This document shows, piece by piece, positions 7,316-14,862 of a stretch of DNA of 45,548 nt (its first letter is position 1; every line of letters starts with the position of its first letter). The DNA lies in assembly GCA_964428895.1 (NCBI GenBank), contig CAYRZU010000020.1, positions 1 to 45,548 on the forward strand, given 5' to 3'. The stretch comes from HyVt-337 sp964428895 (GTDB lineage Bacteria; Planctomycetota; Phycisphaerae; SM23-33). Below the pieces are notes generated by a model. That model had not been told where the DNA came from, made no database searches, and worked only from the letters and a program-made list of their open reading frames with translations. The translations under genes and the position numbers were made by a program.

Positions 7316-7417
7316 CTAGATCATCACGACGGTGGCCAACACCAGCGCCGCAGCGCCAATGCCAAAGACCACCAGTTCGGCCAGTCCGATCAGAACGTTG
7401 TAGGTCTTGTCACTCAT
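7316..7417 (-). CDS. 33-residue single-helix membrane microprotein
   Basis: A complete small ORF: ATG at 7417, stop TAG at 7318-7316. The first eight residues (MSDKTYNV) are polar, and the remainder is one hydrophobic helix (LVVFGIGAAALVLATVVMI) ending at the C-terminus. AAGAGG lies about seven bases before the ATG. A perfect 6-bp hairpin (7436-7441 with 7447-7452) sits in the leader. The pattern of a polar N-terminal tail, one transmembrane helix and nothing after it is that of small accessory subunits of membrane complexes such as KdpF or CydX, though no specific similarity is claimed. It stands alone between the HAD and pyrF genes. Confidence 0.6.
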   Translation of the reverse strand: MSDKTYNVLIGLAELVVFGIGAAALVLATVVMI

Positions 7418-7687
7418 GGGTTGCCTCTTGGCTTGGGAGACCGTTCGTCTCCTACAAGAACATCGGAATTCGCCCACCCGCGACTGAAGCTGAACCCCGG
7501 CCTGGTTGCCAATTACAAGAGTTGGGGTTTCAACCGGTTATGAAGCGGACATGCGATCAATTTCGCCCCCGATTGGCTGGATGCTGTACCTGGCCGACCC
7601 CCCATATCTAGTGGTCCGCGGCCCGCCCGAAACAGCGACTCAACGAAGCCGGCGAGAATGGGGGAACTCACTCAATCTCGTCACCGA
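7418..7687. other. Intergenic stretch, little recognisable
   Basis: Between the microprotein and pyrF I see only the hairpin GGAGAC-cgttc-GTCTCC (7436-7452) and no convincing gene, promoter or T-rich terminator. Confidence 0.5.
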
Positions 7688-8566
7688 CTACGGCAAGACG
7701 GCTTGGGCGATGTCGTCGGCGAAGGCCTTGGCCGCGGCCGCCACCGCCTCCTGCCACGGCCGCCCGGCGTATTGATCCATACTGAACGCGTAGATCACCG
7801 ACCGGCTGGCGTTGACAATCGCGCCGGTTCCATCAGCCTTGAAGGAAGCGGCGCAGTCCGCCGCGGTCGCCCCTTGAGCGCCGTAGCCGGGCACGAGAAT
7901 CAACTGACGCGGCATGCGCTCGCGCAGTTCCTTGGCCTCGGCCGGCCAGGTCGCCCCGACCACCGCGCCAACGTTGCTATAGCCGCTCGTGCCGACCGTC
8001 GATTCATCGCCCAGGCCGGCCACCATGTCCGCGGCGTGCTCGAACAGCTTGGTCCCGTCGGCGTCGGCGATACCTTGCAACGTGGCCGCCGAGGGGTTGC
8101 TGGTCCTCACCAGCACGAACAGCCCCTTGCCCGTCTCCGTGGCGGCGTCGATGAACGGGGCGATGCCGTCTCCGCCCAGATAGCCGTTGACCGTGATGGC
8201 GTCCGGCGTGTCCGGCTGGCGCAAGTGGCCAACTGCGTAGGCCTCGGCCGTCGAGCCGATGTCGTTGCGCTTGACGTCGCCGATGACAATCAGCCCCAAC
8301 TCCCGCACCGCGCGAACGGCTGAGAAGTAGGCTTCCACCCCGTCGGCCCCGAACGCCTCGAAGTAGGCCGACTGCAGCTTCACCGCCGGCACGACCGGCG
8401 CGACCGCCTCCAACACCGACCAGCAAAACGCGCCAATGGCCTCTCCCGGCTCGCGCTCAGCCAACTCAGCCGGCAGGCGGTCCAAACGCGGGTCGAGCCC
8501 CACACACACGGGCGAGCCCTTGGCGGCGATCGCGTCGAGCAGTCGGTCGGCAAAATGGTCGGCCAT
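7688..8566 (-). CDS. pyrF: Orotidine 5'-phosphate decarboxylase
   Basis: A 292-residue OMP decarboxylase, which makes UMP from OMP in the last step of de novo pyrimidine synthesis. The catalytic array is in GDVKRNDIGSTAEAYA: Asp97, Lys99 and Asp102. A further substrate-binding lysine is Lys63 in AVKLQSAYFE. FVLVRTSNPS and LVPGYGAQG fit the barrel strands and phosphate-binding region. Its length and the KRNDIGSTAEAY form indicate the longer type 2 group of bacterial enzymes rather than the E. coli type. The ATG at 8566 has AGGGAG upstream. A longer frame to 8638 lacks homology and overlaps the divergent gene. No other pyrimidine genes lie nearby. Confidence 0.95.
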   Translation of the reverse strand: MADHFADRLLDAIAAKGSPVCVGLDPRLDRLPAELAEREPGEAIGAFCWSVLEAVAPVVPAVKLQSAYFEAFGADGVEAYFSAVRAVRELGLIVIGDVKRNDIGSTAEAYAVGHLRQPDTPDAITVNGYLGGDGIAPFIDAATETGKGLFVLVRTSNPSAATLQGIADADGTKLFEHAADMVAGLGDESTVGTSGYSNVGAVVGATWPAEAKELRERMPRQLILVPGYGAQGATAADCAASFKADGTGAIVNASRSVIYAFSMDQYAGRPWQEAVAAAAKAFADDIAQAVLP

Positions 8567-8593
8567 CACTGGTGCTCCCTTCGTTAGCGACCT

Positions 8594-8599
8594 TATACT
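8594..8599 (+). promoter_or_regulatory. TATACT -10 box for the DUF167 gene
   Basis: TATACT lies 15 bases before the ATG at 8615, so the leader would be only about eight bases. No ribosome-binding site fits in it. The -35 region is not recognisable. Confidence 0.4.
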
Positions 8600-8614
8600 C
8601 ACCCCCGCACGCGA

Positions 8615-8920
8615 ATGGAAGACCTCGACAACATCCAACTCCGCAACACCGGCGCCGGCGTGATCATCCCGGTTAAGGTCGTCCCCGGCTCCTCGCGCGA
8701 CAAGGTCGCCGGCGTGCTCGGCGACTGCCTCAAGATCACCACCTCCGCCGCCGCCGAAAAAGGCCGCGCCAACGCTGCCGTTGCCAGAACCCTCGCCAAA
8801 GCCTTGGGCGTCAGCCCTCGCGACGTCACGCTGGTGTCAGGCCAGACCGACCCCCGAAAAGAATTCCTCATCGCTGGTCTATCGGCCGAGCAATGCCGCC
8901 AGACGTTGGCGGACCGATGA
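8615..8920 (+). CDS. DUF167 (YggU/UPF0235) family protein
   Basis: A 101-residue protein with the DUF167 pattern: VKVVPGSSRDKVAGV near the N-terminus, then LKITTSAAAEKGRANAAV, then LAKALGVSPRDVTLVSGQ, ending with KEFLIAG. Family members are small conserved cytoplasmic proteins of unknown biochemical role. The start codon has no ribosome-binding site; a -10 box lies so close that the message is probably leaderless or nearly so. It is divergent from pyrF and convergent with tyrA, sharing a very short control region with the former. Confidence 0.87.
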   Translation: MEDLDNIQLRNTGAGVIIPVKVVPGSSRDKVAGVLGDCLKITTSAAAEKGRANAAVARTLAKALGVSPRDVTLVSGQTDPRKEFLIAGLSAEQCRQTLADR

Positions 8921-8928
8921 GCCTTCCC

Positions 8929-9819
8929 CTACTCCGCGGCGAGGCGGCGGTCGGTGAAGCGGGCGCCGATGGTGGTGTCGCGTCGGGTCTTGGCTTTTTC
9001 GAAGAAGCGTTCGATGGCGCGGTCGTCGCCGTTGGCGACGAGGTCGGCTAGCTTGGCCATATCCTTGCCCATCGCGGCGATGGCGGCGGCGATGGCTTTG
9101 CGATTGGTCACCAGGATGTCGCGCCACATTTCCGGGCTGCCGCTGGCCATGCGGGTGGCGTCGCGAAAACCGGTGGCAGCCACGTCCAGATCGGTATCAC
9201 TCGGCAGCAGCGTCAGCAGGCCCGCCAGCACGTGGGGGAGGTGGCTGACGCGGGCGACGGCCTTATCGTGGGCGGCCGGGCTCATCCGCAACGTCCGCAT
9301 CCCCAGCACCTGCCAGAACGCCTCCACCCGCGCGGCCTTGGCCGGGGGGGTGTGCGCCGTGGGGGTGATGATGCAGGTGGCCCCCACGTACAGGTCGGCC
9401 CGGGCGAAGATCGGTCCGCGGTTCTCGCTGCCGGCCATGGGGTGCGATCCCACGAAGGGCCCGCCGCGGCCAAGGATCTTCTCGGCTACCTGAACAACCT
9501 GTCGCTTGGTTGAACCGACGTCGGTCACGATCGCGCCGCGTTTCAGGGCCGGCTTGACGGCCGTCAGCAGTCGCTCGAACGCGCCGACCGGCGTGGCCAG
9601 GATCACCAGGTCCGCCCCGGCGGCGGCCTCGGCCGGGTCGAGTGTGGCGGCGTCGACGGTGCCCATCTCCAAAGCCTGGTCCAGGCTCGACTGCCGCCGG
9701 CCCGCCCCGACAATCCGCCCGTCAAAGCCCTGGGCCCGCAAGGCCAGGCCCACCGAGCCGCCCAGCAGGCCCACGCCCAGCACGGCCACCTCTCGAATAT
9801 TGCGGTCGAGGTTCACCAT
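8929..9819 (-). CDS. tyrA: Prephenate dehydrogenase
   Basis: A 296-residue NAD(P)-dependent prephenate (or arogenate) dehydrogenase for tyrosine synthesis. The dinucleotide-binding motif is Gly15-Val-Gly-Leu-Leu-Gly-Gly21. IVTDVGSTKRQVV and the active-site segment FVGSHPMAGSENRGP follow, then the all-helical C-terminal domain (LPHVLAGLL; GFRDATRMASGSPEMW). There is no chorismate mutase and no C-terminal ACT domain, so it is a minimal, probably not tyrosine-regulated version. The ATG at 9819 follows a GTG directly and lacks a good ribosome-binding site. The nearest other aromatic genes are trpBA beyond accA. Confidence 0.93.
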   Translation of the reverse strand: MVNLDRNIREVAVLGVGLLGGSVGLALRAQGFDGRIVGAGRRQSSLDQALEMGTVDAATLDPAEAAAGADLVILATPVGAFERLLTAVKPALKRGAIVTDVGSTKRQVVQVAEKILGRGGPFVGSHPMAGSENRGPIFARADLYVGATCIITPTAHTPPAKAARVEAFWQVLGMRTLRMSPAAHDKAVARVSHLPHVLAGLLTLLPSDTDLDVAATGFRDATRMASGSPEMWRDILVTNRKAIAAAIAAMGKDMAKLADLVANGDDRAIERFFEKAKTRRDTTIGARFTDRRLAAE

Positions 9820-9875
9820 CACGCCCGACAAGCTACCAGCGCCGCCCGGGCGGGTCAATCGGCGGCCGATTTGGC

Positions 9876-9903
9876 TTGAAAGTCGATTCGAACGTGCTAA
9901 ACT
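9876..9903 (+). promoter_or_regulatory. Promoter of accA
   Basis: TTGAAA (9876-9881), a 16-base spacer and TAAACT (9898-9903). Transcription would begin near 9910 and so include the whole hairpin at 9918-9940 in the leader. Confidence 0.65.
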
Positions 9904-9917
9904 TCCGCCCAATCACC

Positions 9918-9940
9918 GAAGGACGCCCCGAGCGTCCTTC
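9918..9940 (+). promoter_or_regulatory. Perfect 9-bp hairpin in the accA leader
   Basis: GAAGGACGC (9918-9926) pairs exactly with GCGTCCTTC (9932-9940) around a five-base loop. It begins about eight bases after the predicted RNA start and ends 23 bases before the ATG. No T run follows, so it is not a normal terminator. It may stabilise the 5' end or act as a protein-binding site. Confidence 0.6.
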
Positions 9941-9963
9941 CTTGATATCTGCCCACGCGGACC

Positions 9964-10983
9964 ATGGCCAAGAACGACCCCAACCGATTCCTGCTGCCGT
10001 TCGAGAAGTCGCTGACCCACGTGCAGCGACAGATTGCCGAACTGGAGGCCCAGCACGCCGAAACCGGGCGTGACTTCTCGGCCAACATCCAGCAGCTCCG
10101 CGAGCAGGAGACGGAAATCCTCTCAAAGACTTACGCGAAGCTGTCGGCCTGGGAGACCGTTCAGGTCGCCCGCCACCCCAACCGACCGCTGGGCATGGAT
10201 TACGTCGAGCGGGTGGTGAAGAACTTCTTCGAGCTTCACGGCGACCGGCGCTTCCATGACGACCTGGCCATTCGCTGCGGGCTGGGGCAGATCGGCACGG
10301 AGAAGGCCCTGGTCGTCGTCCAGAACAAGGGCCGCGACACCAAAGACAAGATCGCCTGCAACTTCGGCTGTGCCCACCCCGAGGGCTACCGCAAAGCCCA
10401 ACGGACCATGAAGATGGCCGAGAAGTTCTCCCTGCCGGTGGTGGTGCTGATCGACACGCAAGGGGCGTATCCGGGCGTGGGCTCGGAGGAGCGCGGTGTC
10501 GCCGAGGCCATCGCGCGGAACATGCTGGAGATGTCGCGCCTGAAGACGCCCATCGTGTGTGTCGTAATCGGCGAGGGTGGCTCGGGCGGGGCCCTGGGCG
10601 TGGGCGTGGGCGACCGGGTGGCCATGCTGGAGTTCGCCTACTACTCGGTGATTTCCCCGGAAGGTTGCGCCAGCATCCTGTGGCGCACGGGCGAGAAGGC
10701 CCCCGAAGCCGCCGAGGCCCTCAAGCTGACCAGCAAGCACCTCAAGAAGCTCGGCGTGGTCGATGACGTTATTGCCGAGCCGCTCGGCGGCGCCCACCGC
10801 AAGCCGGCCGAAGCCGCTACCAATCTCGAACGCTACGTCGTTCGCGCCCTGCGGCAGCTCAAGAAGCAACCCATCGACCAACTCCTGGAAGCGCGTTACG
10901 AGCGATGGCGACAACTCGGCCACGTCACCGAAGCCGTCCAGGACGCCCAAGAGCCCCCGGCCTCAGATAAGGCCGCCTCCTAG
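9964..10983 (+). CDS. accA: Acetyl-CoA carboxylase carboxyltransferase subunit alpha
   Basis: A 339-residue AccA, close to the family norm of about 320. With AccD it transfers the carboxyl group from carboxybiotin to acetyl-CoA, giving malonyl-CoA for fatty-acid synthesis. It has the N-terminal helical region (LPFEKSLTHVQRQIAELE), then HPNRPLGMDYVERV and FFELHGDRRFHDD. The crotonase-like core contains IDTQGAYPGVGSEERGVAEAIA and the oxyanion-hole region VIGEGGSGGALGVGVGD, then YYSVISPEGCASILW. The ATG at 9964 has no clear ribosome-binding site. The leader carries a strong hairpin. accD is not in the window; birA, which biotinylates the AccB partner, is at 38.7-39.7 kb. Confidence 0.96.
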   Translation: MAKNDPNRFLLPFEKSLTHVQRQIAELEAQHAETGRDFSANIQQLREQETEILSKTYAKLSAWETVQVARHPNRPLGMDYVERVVKNFFELHGDRRFHDDLAIRCGLGQIGTEKALVVVQNKGRDTKDKIACNFGCAHPEGYRKAQRTMKMAEKFSLPVVVLIDTQGAYPGVGSEERGVAEAIARNMLEMSRLKTPIVCVVIGEGGSGGALGVGVGDRVAMLEFAYYSVISPEGCASILWRTGEKAPEAAEALKLTSKHLKKLGVVDDVIAEPLGGAHRKPAEAATNLERYVVRALRQLKKQPIDQLLEARYERWRQLGHVTEAVQDAQEPPASDKAAS

Positions 10984-10995
10984 TCCCCGATCCAC

Positions 10996-11811
10996 TTACG
11001 ACAATGGCGCCAGCAGTTCGCTGACGAACCCCCCCACCGCCTCGACCAACTGCGCCTGCGGTTTGTCCTTGGCGTCGGTGATGCGGTGAATAATCGCCGA
11101 GCCCACGATGGCCCCGTCGGCGGCGCCGCAGACCTCCTCAACCATCGTGGCGTTGGAGATGCCGAACCCTACGCAGATCGGCGTGTCGGTGTGGGTCCGC
11201 AGGTCGGTCACGGCGGAAATCGTCTCCGGCGGCAGTTCCACCCGCTCGCCCGTGATGCCCGCCACCGAGATGAAGTAGATAAAGCCCTGGCTTTGTCGGG
11301 CGATTTCCAATCGCCGCTCGGGCGGGGTCGTCGGGGCGATTAGCAGAATGTTACACAGACCGGCCGCGGCGGTCTTGGTTTCCATGTCGCCGGCTTCATC
11401 GACCGGCAAGTCGGGAATGATCACGCCGTCAAAACCGGCGGCCTTCGCTTCGGCCAGATAGGCCTCCGCCCCGTGGCGGAAGACAATCGAGTAGCTGACC
11501 ATCGCCACCAGGGCCATCTCGCCGCCGGCGTCGCGGTAACGCCTGACCATCTCAAAGATCGCCTCGCAGGTCACGCCGCCGTCGAGCGCGTCGGTGTAGG
11601 ACGCCTGGATGGTCGGCCCGTCGGCGATGGGGTCGGAGAACGGGATGCCCAATTCGCAGATGCGCGCCCCGCGAGATTCGATGTCGGCCAGCATAGCCTC
11701 GGTGGCGGGCAGGTCCGGGTAGCCGGCGGTCAGGAACGGCAGCAGCGTCTTTCGGCCGTCACGGCCGAGCTCGGCGAATAGCTTGGTGATACGATTGTCG
11801 TCGGCGCCCAT
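10996..11811 (-). CDS. trpA: Tryptophan synthase alpha chain
   Basis: A 271-residue TrpA, which cleaves indole-3-glycerol phosphate to indole and glyceraldehyde 3-phosphate. The catalytic pair is Glu53 (CELGIPFSDP) and Asp64 (PIADGPTIQ), with the usual spacing. Further barrel motifs are GFDGVIIPDLPVDE, FIYFISVAGITG and CVGFGISN. The phosphate site GAIVGSAIIHRI is near the end. It lies 11 bases after trpB on the same strand and is clearly co-transcribed with it. The other trp genes are absent from the window, so the pathway is dispersed. Confidence 0.96.
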   Translation of the reverse strand: MGADDNRITKLFAELGRDGRKTLLPFLTAGYPDLPATEAMLADIESRGARICELGIPFSDPIADGPTIQASYTDALDGGVTCEAIFEMVRRYRDAGGEMALVAMVSYSIVFRHGAEAYLAEAKAAGFDGVIIPDLPVDEAGDMETKTAAAGLCNILLIAPTTPPERRLEIARQSQGFIYFISVAGITGERVELPPETISAVTDLRTHTDTPICVGFGISNATMVEEVCGAADGAIVGSAIIHRITDAKDKPQAQLVEAVGGFVSELLAPLS

Positions 11812-11822
11812 GGTGTCCGTTC

Positions 11823-13037
11823 CTATAACGCCTTGCCCTTGTGCTTGAGGATTTCGCCGATCTCGTTGCAGTCTTTGTCGCCGCGCCCGGAGAGGTTGAT
11901 CAGCAGGATTTCGTCAGCGGCCATGGTCGGGGCGAGCTTCATCGCCTCAGCCACCGCGTGGGAGCTTTCCAACGCGGCAATGATGCCCTCCGCCCGGGCA
12001 AGCACCACCAGGGCATCCAAGGCCTCGTCGTCACTGCAGGTGGTGTAGCTGACGCGACCCGTCTCTTTCCAGTAGCTGTGCTCGGGGCCCACACCGGGGT
12101 AATCCAGGCCCGCCGAAACGCTGTGGACCGGGGCGGTCTGCCCGTCGTCATCCTGCAGCACGTAGCTCATCGACCCGTGCAGCACCCCGGGCGAACCGGC
12201 GTACAGCGGAGCCGCGTGGTCGCCGAAGCTCAAGCTGCGGCCACCGGCTTCGACGCCCACCATCTTGACCGATTCGTCGTCGATCATCGGCGCGAAGATT
12301 CCCGCCGCGTTCGATCCCCCGCCCACGCAGGCCACGATGCAGTCGGGCAGCTTGCCCTCGACGGTGAGCATCTGCTTGCGCGCCTCACGGCCGATGCAGC
12401 TTTGGAACTCACGAACCATGGTCGGGAACGGGTGCGGCCCGGTGACCGAGCCGAGAATGTAGTGCGTGTGCTCCACCGACGCCATCCAGTCGCGCATGGC
12501 CTCGTTGCAGGCGTCCTTGAGCGTCCGCTGGCCGGACTCGACCGGCACGACCCGGCTGCCCAGCAGTTCCATGCGAAAGACATTCAGCGCCTGACGCCGC
12601 ATATCCTCCGTGCCCATGTAGACCTCGCACTCCAGGCCGAACACCGCCGCGGCTGTCGCCGTGGCCACACCGTGCTGGCCGGCCCCGGTCTCGGCAATGA
12701 CGCGCTTCTTGCCCATTCGCAGCGTCAGCAGGGCCTGGCCCAGGGTGTTGTTGATCTTGTGGGCGCCAGTATGGTTCATATCCTCGCGCTTCAGGTACAC
12801 CTTGGCTCCGCCGAGCTGCTCGGTCAGTCGCTTGCAGAAGTAAAGCTCACTGGGCCGGCCCCCGATCTCGCGCAGGCAGCGGTCGAACTCGGCGGTGAAG
12901 GCCTCATCCGCCATTGCCGCCTCGAACTCTTCGGCCAGTTGGCGCAAGGCCGTCATCAACGTCTCCGGCACGAACTGCCCGCCGAACTCGCCGAAGTAGC
13001 CCGTCCGCCCCGCCGCTTTCTTTCGCTTCTTAGCCAT
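11823..13037 (-). CDS. trpB: Tryptophan synthase beta chain
   Basis: A 404-residue TrpB (TrpB1 type), the PLP enzyme that joins indole and serine to give tryptophan. The Schiff-base lysine is Lys94 in HTGAHKINNTLGQ. The phosphate-binding loop is GGGSNAAGIF. Conserved NREDMNHTG-like KREDMNHTGAH, ETGAGQHGVA and LLINLSGRGDKD (PLP ring contact) are present. The N-terminus begins with a short basic tail (MAKKRKKAAGRTG) before the conserved YFGEFGGQFVPETL. It leads the trpBA pair, 11 bases ahead of trpA. Confidence 0.97.
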   Translation of the reverse strand: MAKKRKKAAGRTGYFGEFGGQFVPETLMTALRQLAEEFEAAMADEAFTAEFDRCLREIGGRPSELYFCKRLTEQLGGAKVYLKREDMNHTGAHKINNTLGQALLTLRMGKKRVIAETGAGQHGVATATAAAVFGLECEVYMGTEDMRRQALNVFRMELLGSRVVPVESGQRTLKDACNEAMRDWMASVEHTHYILGSVTGPHPFPTMVREFQSCIGREARKQMLTVEGKLPDCIVACVGGGSNAAGIFAPMIDDESVKMVGVEAGGRSLSFGDHAAPLYAGSPGVLHGSMSYVLQDDDGQTAPVHSVSAGLDYPGVGPEHSYWKETGRVSYTTCSDDEALDALVVLARAEGIIAALESSHAVAEAMKLAPTMAADEILLINLSGRGDKDCNEIGEILKHKGKAL

Positions 13038-13068
13038 TGCGTGTTCTTTCTACCGAATGCAGATGCCC

Positions 13069-13097
13069 ATCCTAAGCCCCAACCCAAATACCGACAA
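13069..13097 (-). promoter_or_regulatory. Candidate trpBA promoter
   Basis: On the minus strand TTGTCG (13097-13092), a 17-base spacer and TAGGAT (13074-13069) lie 32 bases before the trpB ATG. RNA would start near 13062. The leader is too short for a peptide attenuator of the E. coli type. Confidence 0.45.
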
Positions 13098-13237
13098 GCA
13101 CCAACTGCCCGCCGGCGCCGGCGCCCTGCCGGACGACCGCCGCATGGGTCTCGAAATCCGAGTCCACCCATTGCCTTTACCGAACGGCCTGCATCGCACC
13201 ATGGATACTTGCCGAACGAATTCGCCTTGGGAAGCGC

Positions 13238-13243
13238 TAGAAT
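13238..13243 (+). promoter_or_regulatory. TAGAAT -10 box for the secretin-domain gene
   Basis: TAGAAT lies 94 bases before the ATG at 13337. No matching -35 hexamer is seen. The rest of the 13038-13336 gap holds only the trpBA promoter and an AAGGAG ribosome-binding site at 13324-13329. Confidence 0.35.
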
Positions 13244-13336
13244 AGGCCAGAGTGGCGCGGTCGGCATACACCGGGCCCCGCTGGCGCCAGGGCCGGCGCT
13301 TCGCCTGGCCACCATATCTAATGAAGGAGCATCATC

Positions 13337-14179
13337 ATGAAACGAGCCATGATTCTGCTGCTGGTGATGGGATTGATCCCCGCATGCAATCAGATGCGAA
13401 TGACACGATATGAATACGGGGATATCCGGATTGACGTTGGCGGGCGACTCGAAGGCGGGCCGGGTGAGCCGGTCGCATTGGGGCCGATGCCGACGGGCTT
13501 CGCACGATTCGGGCCCCGCGGCCGGATGATAACGATCGAGGCCAAGTTTGTCGAAGTGACCGAGCAGTCCCTCGTTGACCTGCAGTTCTGGCCGGGGCGC
13601 GGGCAGCCGCTCTTGCCATCGACGGTGACGGATCTGACGCCTAAGGCGCCTCAGATGACGATGGGGTTCGGCTTTGGCTTTGGCGGAGGAGGAGGTGATC
13701 AGGGCTACTACGACGATGGCACCGGCTCCGGTAACGGCATCGGGACGGGCGTCGGCATCGGGGTGCCCCTCAGCGTCGATGGCGAGCGCGGGATAACCTA
13801 CCTTCGCTCAACGTTCGAATTGGAGGTCACCCCTTTCGTCGACGACGGCTTCCTGTTGCTGCTGGTCGCCCTGAAGAAGCAGGCGGACGGCCGTATCCTC
13901 ACCCAGCCAATGATCCTGCCAACGGCGATCGGGTTCGGGGGGGAAGCGGCCGGCGCTCCCACGCCGCAAACAGTGGACGCTCGGGTCCTCATCGTGGATG
14001 GCGAAACGTTCCTCATCGACGGCGTGCTCCAAGGCAGGGATGAGATCATCGAGAAGGTGCCCCTCCTGGGCGATCTGCCGATGCTGAACCGGGCGTTTCG
14101 CGGCGACGATTCCCAAATCATCAAGAAGGACCTGATCGTTTTCCTCGCGCCGCACGTCGTGCTTGACCCGGGTCAATGA
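13337..14179 (+). CDS. Lipoprotein with stand-alone secretin C-terminal domain
   Basis: A 280-residue exported protein. A signal peptide ends in LIPAC (Cys17), a lipobox with an unusual Pro at -2, so it is probably a lipoprotein. After about 40 residues comes a strand pattern that matches secretin walls: MITIEAKFVEVTEQ early and LEVTPFVDDGFLLLLVAL in the middle. The classic end follows: VLIVDGETFLIDG, then KVPLLGDLPMLNRAFRG and DLIVFLAPHVV. GspD and PilQ have this last block, but they are 500-700 residues long and carry N0/N1 ring domains, which are absent here. A Gly-rich insert lies near residues 115-145. No pilus or type II secretion genes are adjacent. It could be a small outer-membrane pore or an assembly factor; both ideas are inference. 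Confidence 0.78.
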   Translation: MKRAMILLLVMGLIPACNQMRMTRYEYGDIRIDVGGRLEGGPGEPVALGPMPTGFARFGPRGRMITIEAKFVEVTEQSLVDLQFWPGRGQPLLPSTVTDLTPKAPQMTMGFGFGFGGGGGDQGYYDDGTGSGNGIGTGVGIGVPLSVDGERGITYLRSTFELEVTPFVDDGFLLLLVALKKQADGRILTQPMILPTAIGFGGEAAGAPTPQTVDARVLIVDGETFLIDGVLQGRDEIIEKVPLLGDLPMLNRAFRGDDSQIIKKDLIVFLAPHVVLDPGQ

Positions 14180-14210
14180 CGCTATCGACGGTATCCCACC
14201 CCGCAGCCGG

Positions 14211-14807
14211 CTAGCTTCCGCTGAGGCCCTTGCCGCCGGTGAGGAGATTGATGGCCTCGTTGCGGGTGGCGACGTTGGACTTGAACAGGCCTCGCATGGC
14301 GGAGGTGACCATCATGGCGCCGGGCTTGCGGATGCCGCGGATGGTCATGCAGGTGTGCTCGGCCTCGATGACCACGCCCACGCCGCGGGCGTCGAGCTTG
14401 TCCATGAGGATGTCGGCAATCTGACTGGTCAGGCGTTCCTGCACCTGCGGGCGGCGGGCGAACTCCTCGACCACGCGGGCCAGCTTGCTAACGCCGACGA
14501 CCTTGCCCCGCGGCAGATACGCCAGGTGGACCCGTCCCATAAACGGCAGCAGGTGGTGCTCGCACATCGAATGGAATGAGATGTCCCGCAGGATGACCAT
14601 CTCGTCGTACTGCTCGGTGAAATGGACCTCCAGGTGGCGAGCGGGGTTCTGCGGCAGGCCGCTGAATAGCTCCGCATACATCCGGGCCACGCGGGCGGGG
14701 GTGTCGGCCAGGCCTTCGCGGTCGGGGTTCTCGCCGACGGCCACGAGAATATCGCGGACGGCCTTTTCGATGGTGGCCAGGTCCACGGTGTCGTTGGTGT
14801 CAGTCAT
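14211..14807 (-). CDS. folE: GTP cyclohydrolase I
   Basis: A 198-residue FolE, which turns GTP into dihydroneopterin triphosphate, the entry point of folate and of queuosine/7-deazaguanine synthesis. Zinc ligands Cys82 and His85 are in SMCEHHLLPFMGRVHLAY, and Cys153 is in EHTCMTIRGIRKPG. The GTP-binding sequence YLPRGKVVGVSKLARVVEEFARR follows. AAGGAG lies correctly before the ATG at 14807. It is the last gene of the long minus-strand series and lies 55 bases after queG, a pairing that makes sense because queuosine synthesis starts with FolE. Confidence 0.96.
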   Translation of the reverse strand: MTDTNDTVDLATIEKAVRDILVAVGENPDREGLADTPARVARMYAELFSGLPQNPARHLEVHFTEQYDEMVILRDISFHSMCEHHLLPFMGRVHLAYLPRGKVVGVSKLARVVEEFARRPQVQERLTSQIADILMDKLDARGVGVVIEAEHTCMTIRGIRKPGAMMVTSAMRGLFKSNVATRNEAINLLTGGKGLSGS

Positions 14808-14862
14808 GGTAGCTCCTTGCGACGGCCCTCTTATACCGACTGTCACATCCGCAGGGCAACCG

